Origin: Penium margaritaceum
Taxonomy: Eukaryota > Streptophyta > Zygnematophyceae > Desmidiales > Peniaceae
Reading direction: 5' to 3'
Assembly (NCBI GenBank): GCA_023375785.1
Contig: SZWC01025738.1
Span: forward strand, 4,521 to 30,778
DNA: 26,258 nt
In this document: one piece after another, positions 19,530-26,258 of the stretch
How the letters are laid out: each line of letters begins with the position of its first letter
How positions within the stretch are numbered: position 1 is the first letter of the stretch
Program-made: the position numbers and the translations under genes
Notes under the pieces: generated by a model
What the model was told of the DNA's origin: nothing
Databases searched by the model: none
What the model saw: only the letters and a program-made list of their open reading frames with translations

Positions 19530-20720
19530 GTGACATCTCCCGCCCCACCGCGCTACACGCGTGGCTTGGGCGATAGCCTCCGACCTAAGCCATCAGGGAG
19601 CACGCAGACCGCGGCACCGCGTCCTTTAGTGCCTCGGCCCACTGTCGCTCCACGTGTCTCGTTGCCTCTTGACAGACCTACTTCCACAGTCGTGAGTGGG
19701 GACCCTGGCACCAAGGCCCTCGGCCTAACCACATCGGCTCTCATTACAGACCTCCACCCGGGCTCCGCACTGGGCTACGTCATGCTCCATCAGGAGCACC
19801 GGCAGGCCTTCACGGTCACACTCGCACGCATCCCACCTGGGGCTTGAGACACGCAAGCCCTCAAATTCCGCTCTACGGCACGTCTAGACGACCCAGCCAT
19901 CCTTCACGAGACTCGTGCTGTCCCGGAGGCCGCGCACTGGGATGATGTGTGCGCCGACGAGCTCAACGTTTTCTGACATCATCACGTCTATGACCTCCTA
20001 GACCTCCCTTCTGGCCGGAAGGCCATTTGGGCCATGTGGAACTTTTGGCGCAAGTGGAAGCCCGACGGGTCCTTGGACAAGTACAAGACCAGCCTCACAA
20101 CTAAGGGGTTTGCTCAGATCTTCGCCCCGGTTGGCCATTTCTCCAATAGCCAGGTCCTCTATGGTCTGGTTGCCCAGTACGGATGGGAGCTGCATCAGGT
20201 GGATGTGAGCAACGCCTTTCTCCATGGCTCCTTGGAGGGCGAGGAGCTCTACATGGTGCAGTCCCCAAGGCTCGACAATGGCTCTGGCAAGCTCTGGCGG
20301 CCGCGAAAGGCCCTCTATGGCCTAAAGCAGTCATCTTGTTGCTGGAACCAGGAAATCAGTCGCACGCTTCTCAGTGGCGGCCTCCTTTGCGGCACTGCAG
20401 ACCCCACACTATTCATCGGCCCGCGAGGAAAGACCTTCACCGCTGTCCTGGTCTTCGTCGACGACCTGCTCATTGCGTCACCGAACGCAGCTGCCATTTA
20501 GTCTGTCAATGACCTCCTACACACCACGTACCAAATGAAGGACCTCGGGTCTCGCCGAGTCTTCCTAGGTATGGAGCTCGAGCATGATCGCTCCCAGGTC
20601 GTCCTGCACGTCCACCAGGCAGCCTACGTCCAGACCATGTCCGCTCGCTTCATCGAAGATGTGCTCCTCATGCCGAGCGCATCCTCACCCATGTCACCGA
20701 TGGCCAGGCGAAGCTGAAGA
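19530..20720 (+). pseudogene. E2 reverse transcriptase, broken
   Basis: The N-terminal part reads GDPGTKALGLT (as E1), AVPEAAHWDDVCADELN, stop, LPSGRKAIWAMWNFWRKWKP. The frame 20034-20501 reads KGFAQIFAPVGHF, LHQVDVSNAFLHGSLEGEEL (catalytic Asp), ALYGLKQSSCCW, DPTLFIG and VLVFVDDLLIAS, with FVDD at 20454-20465. Compared with E1, eight codons (VLGLDFDQ) are missing in frame between KGFAQ and the F(A/T)PV motif. After a stop at 20499-20501 it continues with YQMKDLGSRRVFLGMELEHD and ends at 20717. Confidence 0.85.
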
Positions 20721-21409
20721 GCTCTGATCCTGCTGTGGTGGGAGAACCAGTTGACGTGACCACGTGAAGTGGTCACTAATGTTCCTGGCGCCGACGACGT
20801 GCCGAGACATTGCATTCACCGTCAACCTCCTGGCTTAGTTCTCCTCGGAGCAACGTCACCTCCACTTCAAGGCCGCGATCCGAGTACTATGCTATGTCGT
20901 TTTGACTCCACGACGAGGCCTCATGTTCCACTGACATCCGTCAGTTGTTGCAGTGGGCTACACCGATAGTGACTAGGCCAGCAGTCCGGATGGCAAGAGC
21001 CGCACTGGTTGGATCTTTCTCGTTGGCGGCACGGCTGTATCCTTGGCGTAGTGGCAAGCAAGGATGCATTGCACGCAACACTTCTGAGGCTAAGTATGTG
21101 GCCCTTGGCTCTGGCGCATGTGAGAGCGTGTGGTTGCATCGCTTGTTGTCCGAGTTGCGTCAGTCTGTCGCATCCTTCACGTTGCACTCTGACAATGAGA
21201 GTACCATGGCCATCGCCAACAATGATGGCATGCATCACACATGCACAAAGCACATCAATGTCGAGTATCACTATGTGCGTTTGTTGTTGCATGACGGCAG
21301 CGTCAGCATCGTGTGGGTTGAGACAGCACGAGAGTTGGCTGACTTCTTGACCAAAGTACTCAAGGACTCATTCAAGAGGGTTGTGAGTGCGGTCGGTGTG
21401 CGTCCGTGA
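20721..21409 (+). pseudogene. E2 RNase H, broken
   Basis: At about 20949 one frame reads AVGYTDSD, stop, ASSPDGKSRTGWIFLVGG (first Asp). The other frame, open to a stop at 21407-21409, reads WRSGKQGCIARNTSEAKYV (Glu), ALGSGACESVWLHRLLSELR, LHSDNESTMAIANN (Asp), CTKHINVEYHYVRLLLHDGS and ELADFLTKVL. A frameshift near 21050 separates them. The 150-residue C-terminal piece is the longest well-preserved coding stretch in E2. Confidence 0.85.
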
Positions 21410-21518
21410 GCTGCCCTCTTTGTCCCTGCCCTGCATACCTGCCTGTCTGTCTTCGGGGAGCTTGCCTGTCGGTTGGATGTGTCACTGCCCATCTTTGTGA
21501 ACTGCGCCTGTGAGTCAT

Positions 21519-21525
21519 GGGGGAG
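21519..21525 (+). other. Polypurine tract of E2
   Basis: GGGGGAG immediately precedes the 3' LTR start TGTTAG, matching the E1 polypurine tract in sequence and position. Confidence 0.8.
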
Positions 21526-22536
21526 TGTTAGTTTTTGCGCCCATTCTCATTGCGCTCTGTTGTGTCCTCTCGGCTTGGGTACATCGGCGTGCAGACGACT
21601 CACGGCGAGACGTGATGCTGCTGGAGCTTCAACCGGATGAGCCGACGCACACTGAGGTTTGCATGCACTTTGCTAGAGCCTCTTTCCAAAGTCGCATGAC
21701 GTGCTCAGCTCCATCGGCGGGCCTCCTCAGCGGTCACGCCGCTGGTAGTCACTGCCTCCGAGAAAATTCAGCCTGCCAGAAAATAGAGAATTTCCTAATT
21801 GGTTGGCGACCTGAGTAACAAGCTCTATAGAGCTGAGCTAGGCCTAGTTCCGTGAGGGGTCTCTCACTTCCATTCATTCTCAGTTGCTAATCATTCATTT
21901 CTTGGTTCTGTCTGCCTTTCTGGCGCTACCGTACTACCGCAATTATTCGAAAGGTAATTGATTCTTATCATTTCCAAACACGCAAAAATACTCATGGGTA
22001 CTTCTGTAATAGTTGTATATTTTTTGTCTTGGCTTCAAATTAATGCGGGAAAAACACTCTCACGGGGTAGTTCAATGCAGGGCGTTGCCTTGGGTTGCGA
22101 GCGAGGGCAACGTCCCCAGCAAGCGCGGATGTCGCGTGGACATCGATAACGTCCACGCGAGGGACGACCGTCAATGCGGTCCCTCCAGTTGGTGAGAGCA
22201 AATTTGGTCGCGGGGGTCCTCGTCACGAGTTTCTCCCACATGAGGACATGACATGGCCGGCACACTTCAAATTTCTACTGGGCTTAAACACCAGGAGGGC
22301 ACTTCCCAGAACGGCTCAAAACTCGGTCCCGGTACTTTGAATAATCCCGAAAAAAACACCTTGGCAAAAACACATACGAATAATTGCGGTATTACGGTAA
22401 CTCCTCAGCGTGCAGTTTTCCTTGCAAAAGTCTTAGATTAGCTACAGGGGGCAGCAGTGCAAAGTAACGAGGGTGGGGCCATGCCTACTCCAGCCACGCT
22501 ACAGCTCAACCAACCGCTCTAGACTAGTTTCCAGCT
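21526..22536 (+). repeat. 3' LTR of copia element E2
   Basis: It starts TGTTAGTTTTTGCG and ends CTAGACTAGTTTCCAGCT. It matches 14689-15507 except that a 292-bp block is deleted at 21758-21760 and MITE copy A is inserted at 21929-22397. Confidence 0.9.
21929..22397. mobile_element. MITE copy A (TA target)
   Basis: A non-coding 469-bp insertion sits in the E2 3' LTR. The ends CCGTACTACCGCAATTATTC and GAATAATTGCGGTATTACGG are inverted repeats of about 22 bp including the TA. It is flanked by TA on both sides (21927-21928 and 22398-22399), while the E2 5' LTR has the empty site GGCGCTAACTCC. TA duplication suggests a Tc1/mariner-type transposase supplied in trans. It contains a palindrome CGCGTGGAC...GTCCACGCG (about 22133-22160). 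Confidence 0.9.
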
Positions 22537-22541
22537 CGTCG
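22537..22541 (+). repeat. Target-site duplication of E2, right copy
   Basis: CGTCG, identical to 14684-14688. The E1 LTR resumes with CATCGTTTT right after it. Confidence 0.85.
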
Positions 22542-23668
22542 CATCGTTTTGAGCGCTGTGGCTCCCGTCTCCTTGTGTGGAGTCTCCCACTTGGTAGCAG
22601 TGTGCGCCTAGCTCCATCGACAGCACCCACTGGTGCTCATGGCACCGACACTCATGGAGGACTGCTCTTTGTAGCATACCGTATTACCGCAATTATTTGA
22701 AAGTGTTTTTGCGAAGGTATTTTTGGTTTTTTTTTTTCAAAGAACCAGGACCAAATTTTGTACTGTTATGGAAGTGGCCTCATGCAGTTCACAACTAGTA
22801 AAATTCGAAGTGACCCGGTCGTGTCATGTCCTTGTGGGTGGAACTTTGGAGTAGATGGACCGCTTGGGGACCGAATTTGCTCGCTGGAACTCGATCAAGC
22901 AAATCGACATTCGCCCACGCGTGGATGATGTCCACGCGCCGTCCACGCTTTGTGGGGCGATGCCCTCACTTAGACGCGAACACCCTCCACAGGAACACCC
23001 TCTACTTCAACTTTTGCCGTCGACAAAAGTCGAAGTGACCTTCCAAGGCATTTTGTTCCGGATTTCTTCAAAGCAAATGTAGAACTAACTAACAACGATT
23101 ACAGAAGAACCCAGGAGGAGTAAATGACCGGATATAAAAGTGCTCATGATTAATTTCCTTCTGAATAATTGCGGTAGTACGGTACTCTCTACCTAGGCTT
23201 AGGCAACCATAACTCTCGTGCGTGATTTTTCTAGCTGATTCTTACTGCACGACTGCGTTTGCATCACACATATTATGGTGTGATCCAATTTTTAGGAAAA
23301 ACGGACGACTCCCGGGTTTGGGGCTGTCGTTCCTGTGGCAGGGCTAACCGAGAAACCCCACAGGCTAGAAAATAGTGCATTTTCCTGATTGTTTCGTAGG
23401 TCGAGTAACAAGCCTCACATAGGTGAGGGCCTAGGTTAGCGCGTGAGGAGTCTCTCCACCAACCTCATTCTTGCTGTCCGCTCAGTCATTATTCACTTCA
23501 ACCTGCAGTTCTGGTGCTAAATTTTGAGTTTGAGTGTTATCTCCCAGAGCTGAGCAGCCAGCGCGGCTCAGGCGCTAAGTCTGTGCACAGCAGGCCACAC
23601 TTGTCAGTCTAAGTGTGTGAGACAACATATAATAGTCTTGCCCAGACTAGCGTAGCAAGATTTCAAGC
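22542..23668 (+). repeat. 3' LTR of E1, right part
   Basis: It resumes the E1 LTR (matching 7353-7963 of the 5' copy) and ends TTTCAAGC. It includes MITE copy B between GTAGCATA and TACTCTCTACC. Without the MITE, the two parts of the 3' LTR add up to about 748 bp, close to the 5' LTR. Confidence 0.9.
22679..23182. mobile_element. MITE copy B (TA target), inverted relative to A
   Basis: A 504-bp insertion has ends CCGTATTACCGCAATTATTT and AATAATTGCGGTAGTACGG and TA on both sides (22677-22678, 23183-23184). The empty site GTAGCATACTCTCTCC is seen in the E1 5' LTR near 7485. Its reverse complement aligns with copy A over the full length (for example CTTCTGTAAT, GGACATGACA, CTTGGCAAAAACAC versus CTTCGCAAAAACAC), with considerable divergence. 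The internal palindrome GCGTGGAtgatGTCCACGC is also present (22920-22938). There is no coding capacity. Confidence 0.9.
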
Positions 23669-24044
23669 ATCCCTCAGTTAGTGTGCTGTTTGCAAATGGT
23701 TCAGCAAGAGTTGTATGCCATTGCTAGAAAGAGAAAACAAAACATTAAGTGATCACCAGCTTGGCGACTAACACCTGACAACTTGAGCATTTCATCAGAA
23801 CACAATGTGCTTTCTGAATCTGTCCTCTTCTTGGACCTGAACTCCTTCCCTCCCTTGGAATCCAAACATGGACAACACTCCATCAAAAATATTTGATCTG
23901 CTTCCCACTTTGATTCGTGCCCCACAACCATTCTAGAGTTGTTGCATATATACACCTATTTGAACTCATTGGTGCTCGTCGAACCATGAATACACAATGT
24001 ATTTGATTCTCAGCTTGGATGCAGAATGACGCACACGGGCGGAT
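23669..24044. other. Flank between E1 and the PPR-like gene
   Basis: Single-copy-looking sequence right of E1. On the minus strand it follows the stop of the PPR-like gene and so probably contains its 3' untranslated region. An open minus frame (23701-23955) shows no family features. No clear polyadenylation signal could be assigned. Confidence 0.45.
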
Positions 24045-25310
24045 CTAAGCCTGCTCCCACTCCCGAAGAATATCAAAAGCAGACGGAGTCTCCCACTCGT
24101 CGGACGACACCACTGGCTCCACAACCTCCTGCGCCCTCCCGCTCGACCCTCTTTTCTCCTGCGCGCCTTTGCTGGACTCGGATCTTCTCGCGCCCGTCGT
24201 TCCGACCCCTTCGTCCATCCTCACATCATCCTCCACTCCCCCCGCCTCCTTTGAGGCCGCCGCCTCTGCACGGGTGGCTTTTACACCGGCCTCAGGCGAG
24301 GACGAGACTGGAGAGGAGACCATCTGAGAGGCCTGGATGATCAATCTTCGGATCTCCTCGCCGACCTCCAGGCCACAGTCGTCCACGACTCGCCCCAGCG
24401 CTCGCACATTCCTCCACAGTCCGAATTTGCCGCACCTCCGCACGCACGATTCGACCAGCCCCACTCCGGGCTCCACTCCTTCCCTCGCCATGCCCACCAC
24501 AATCTCCGCCGCCAACTGGGCCTCCCTCCTCGCTCCCCCGTGCACCAAACACCGGGCGATGTCTCCCAGCGCCCCGGGGGTCGCAGCCTCCGGACACTGC
24601 TCCCTCATGACCCGCAGTGCTTCCCTCGCTGACCTGGCGTTCAGCGCGGGGCCCACGGCCTTGATGGCGTAGCGCCACGTGTACTCGTCCAGGTCAGCGC
24701 CAGCCTCCACGGCTCTCCTCAAGTACGCAAGGACAGGGTTCAGCACCTCGCCGAAGCCACCGCCGGAGCTCCTGTTCCTGCCACTGTTGCCGGGCGGTGG
24801 TTGGCCATCTACCCTTTTCCGATACCAACTTCCACTCACCCTCTCACTCTCACTCCCGCTTTCGCTCCCACTTCCGTTAGAAGTCCCACCCTCTTCCCTG
24901 CTCTCCTTCCCATCGCCGGCGCTAGACTCACCATCGCCCAACAACAAAGCAGAGCCGTCAGTCCCACTCCCCTCTCCCATTCCACCACTCACACCACTCA
25001 AACTGCTTACTGCGCTGACGGTGCTTGCCTCTTCCGCTGTATCGGCGCCGCTGCTTGTTGGCTCCACCAGCCACGCCTTGCTGCTGCGACCACTGCGGCC
25101 GCCAACGGCGCTGCTGCTGCTTCTGTAGCCTCCCGCACTCGCGCCGCTCCTTACCTCACTGATGTCATGCGGCAAGTCGAAAAGTTCAGATAGATTCGAG
25201 GAGGAAGGAGGAGGAGGAGAAGAAGGCAAGGGCCGCTGCGCTGATTGCATCTCCCCAAGGAAAGCCGCCACAGCGTCGGCCTGCTCACGGAAAGCGATGC
25301 AAGCGAGCAT
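24045..25310 (-). CDS. PPR-like helical-repeat protein, possibly a 3' exon
   Basis: 421 residues with no stop, ending in TAG at 24045-24047. Residues 187-325 form helical hairpins about 35-37 residues apart (DEYTWRYAIKAVG to REQCPEAATP; GALGDIARCLVHGG to MAREGVEPG; VGLVESCVRRCGKFGLWRNV to DDCGLEV), with the GVEP turn typical of pentatricopeptide repeats. PPR proteins bind organelle RNA. Residues 30-185 and 330-400 are low-complexity Ser/Gly/Glu-rich, and the C-terminus EWETPSAFDILREWEQA is acidic and helical. No organelle targeting peptide is evident. Residues 3-26 (ACIAFREQADAVAAFLGEMQ) look like the second helix of another PPR. Together with the pyrimidine-rich tract just upstream, this suggests the ORF may be the last exon of a longer gene. 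Codon use is GC-rich, unlike the retroelements. Confidence 0.7.
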   Translation of the reverse strand: MLACIAFREQADAVAAFLGEMQSAQRPLPSSPPPPSSSNLSELFDLPHDISEVRSGASAGGYRSSSSAVGGRSGRSSKAWLVEPTSSGADTAEEASTVSAVSSLSGVSGGMGEGSGTDGSALLLGDGESSAGDGKESREEGGTSNGSGSESGSESERVSGSWYRKRVDGQPPPGNSGRNRSSGGGFGEVLNPVLAYLRRAVEAGADLDEYTWRYAIKAVGPALNARSAREALRVMREQCPEAATPGALGDIARCLVHGGARREAQLAAEIVVGMAREGVEPGVGLVESCVRRCGKFGLWRNVRALGRVVDDCGLEVGEEIRRLIIQASQMVSSPVSSSPEAGVKATRAEAAASKEAGGVEDDVRMDEGVGTTGARRSESSKGAQEKRGSSGRAQEVVEPVVSSDEWETPSAFDILREWEQA

Positions 25311-25680
25311 AACAAGAGAGCAGGAGGGTGGGAAGGAGGGGGGTGAGGAAGAGGGATCTTTGGAAAACCGTGGGAGAAATTGTTGTGTAGTCGTTCGAAT
25401 ACAACTACATCTCTAGGGCAGCCACTCCCCAATAAGTCATGCATCAGACCCCCTGTCACCTTCTACTTCTGCTTCCCTTCCCCTCCTCCCCCAACCCTCT
25501 CCCCCACCCCACCCCCCCTCCCGCCCCTCAACCAACGGGAACATCACGTCCTGCGGAGAGTTGAAGAGGGTCACTCAGGCCTCAGCACATCAACGTCTGC
25601 CTTGCTACCTTGACGCATGACACCACCCCACATTGGCCACCTCCTCAAGCCCCTCCTTCTTCTTGGATCGCTTGGGGCTG
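25311..25680. other. Gene-free stretch with pyrimidine and C-rich tracts
   Basis: 25318-25361 is purine-rich on the plus strand, hence a pyrimidine tract on the minus strand upstream of the PPR-like ORF. 25480-25540 is C-rich (CCCTCTCCCCCACCCC). No convincing coding sequence was found. Possible contents are an intron or promoter of the PPR-like gene. Confidence 0.45.
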
Positions 25681-25689
25681 CGGGGGAAG

Positions 25690-25691
<2 letters not shown>

Positions 25692-25721
<30 letters not shown>
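25692..25721. repeat. Poly-G tract (30 G)
   Basis: An uninterrupted run of 30 G on the plus strand, the longest homopolymer of the window. Length accuracy is doubtful. Confidence 0.85.
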
Positions 25722-25722
<1 letters not shown>

Positions 25723-25867
25723 ATGTTCTTGTGGTTTTGAGGTGCTTATGTCACCCACGTGTCACGGGGCAGGTTCTTGGTGACGACGAGGCCATAGGTG
25801 ATATTGACGCCGCTCCAGGCATTTCAGGACCTAAGCAGAGAGCAGCACTGCCGAGGTGGTTATGGCA

Positions 25868-25942
25868 AAAAAAACTATTATTATTACTATTATCATTATC
25901 GGTATTATTATCACAATTATCATTATTATTATTCTTTCACTC
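25868..25942. repeat. Imperfect ATT trinucleotide repeat
   Basis: Units of TTA/ATT with interruptions (CTATTATTATTACTATTATC, then further ATTATTATT). A simple AT-rich repeat with no coding role. Confidence 0.85.
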
Positions 25943-26013
25943 TTTTTGGCACAGCGACGAAGCGCACACTTGACAATCGTTTACACATGACGGGGCCTTT
26001 CTCGCAGCATCCA

Positions 26014-26258
26014 CCATCCACCCGTGCCGCTCACAGACCATCCACCCGTGTCACTCACAGACCATCGACCCGTGTCACTCACAGACCATCGACCCGTGTC
26101 CCTCACAGACCATCGACCCGTGTCCCTCACAGACCATCGACCCGTGTCCCTCACAGACCATCCACCCATGTCCCTCACAGACCATCGACCCGTGTCACTC
26201 ACAGACCATCGACCCGTGTCACTCACAGACCATCGACCCGTGTCACTCACAGACCATC
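26014..26258. repeat. 24-bp tandem satellite, running off the window end
   Basis: Ten full units start at 26014 and then every 24 bp to 26230, plus 5 bases of an eleventh. The unit is close to CCATCGACCCGTGTCACTCA followed by CAGA. Variants fall in blocks: ACT in units 2-3 and 8-10, CCT in units 4-7, and a CAC/CAT variant in unit 7. As 24 is divisible by 3, several frames stay open (minus strand: SDTGRWSV repeated), which does not by itself show coding. Confidence 0.92.

Larger units (their letters stand above)
14689..22536 (+). mobile_element. Ty1/copia retrotransposon E2, nested in E1
   Basis: E2 spans 7.85 kb including a MITE of 469 bp. It has LTRs (14689-15507 and 21526-22536), PBS, repeat-rich leader, gag, protease, integrase, RT, RNase H and PPT. 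It lies in the same orientation as E1 and resembles it along the whole length at protein and LTR level, so it is a diverged relative that jumped into its own family. The 5-bp duplication CGTCG and the rejoined E1 LTR define the ends. All open frames are broken. Confidence 0.92.
7222..23668 (+). mobile_element. Ty1/copia retrotransposon E1, interrupted by E2
   Basis: E1 has a 5' LTR (7222-7963), PBS, leader, gag, pol in copia order, PPT and a 3' LTR that is split by the nested element E2 and contains a MITE. Without E2 and the MITE it is about 8.1 kb, with LTRs of about 742 and 748 bp. The LTR copies are clearly diverged by substitutions and small indels, so the insertion is old. A clean target-site duplication is not visible: the flanks ATGAC (7217-7221) and ATCCC (23669-23673) match at only three of five bases. 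The coding region has many stops and frameshifts. Confidence 0.9.

Noticed and set aside
14562-23668. LTR-LTR recombination or a segmental duplication in place of nesting
   Set aside because: The 5-bp duplication, the PBS and PPT next to the LTR ends, and the perfect rejoining of the E1 LTR fit insertion best.
24026-25193. Plus-strand Pro/Ser-rich ORFs opposite the PPR-like gene
   Set aside because: They are antisense shadows of GC-rich coding sequence and show no domain features. The minus-strand frame has helical repeats and is longer.
26014-26258. CRISPR-like array
   Set aside because: Units are contiguous 24-bp tandem copies with no unique spacers, in a eukaryotic context.
1-26258. tRNA, rRNA or other structural RNA genes
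   Set aside because: No B-box (GGTTCGANTCC) or rRNA core sequence was seen on either strand. The tRNA-like strings are primer binding sites.

Overview
The window looks like nuclear DNA of a green plant or streptophyte alga. Evidence for this is the initiator-tRNA-Met type primer binding sites, Ty1/copia and Ty3/gypsy retrotransposons, a MITE family, microsatellites, long G homopolymers and one PPR-like gene. A charophyte such as Chara would fit the repeat load and poly-G tracts, but that is a low-confidence guess. Nothing prokaryotic is visible, and almost all of the window is decayed transposable-element sequence.

Layout: 1-1464 has simple repeats and no gene. 1465-3464 (minus strand) is a broken Ty3/gypsy pol remnant covering the end of RT, RNase H, integrase and the integrase tail, without LTRs. 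3466-7221 is purine-rich, then AT-rich, with no recognisable gene. 7222-23668 is one old Ty1/copia element (here E1). A second, related copia element (E2, 14689-22536) is nested inside the 3' LTR of E1, flanked by a 5-bp duplication CGTCG. Each 3' LTR also carries one copy of the same TA-targeting MITE (A, 21929-22397; B, 22679-23182), in opposite orientation. The history is therefore at least three layers deep: E1, then E2, then two MITE insertions whose relative order is unknown.

Both copia elements keep the order LTR, PBS, long repeat-rich leader, gag, protease, integrase, RT, RNase H, PPT, LTR. Both are dead: many stops and frameshifts, a protease aspartate changed in E1 and a destroyed protease motif in E2, and a loss of the gag zinc-knuckle region in E2. 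The integrase DD35E and RT (Y/F)VDD residues can still be read in both. Unusual family traits are a leader of about 1.1-1.3 kb made largely of 9-bp phased GTAGCAGY-type repeats, and an integrase-RT linker made of tandem repeats that differ between the two copies (42 bp in E1, 36 bp in E2).

23669-24044 is single-copy flank. 24045-25310 (minus) is the only plausible host gene, a PPR-like helical-repeat protein that may be a 3' terminal exon. 25311-26258 holds C-rich and poly-G tracts, an AT-rich trinucleotide stretch and a 24-bp satellite that runs off the window end.
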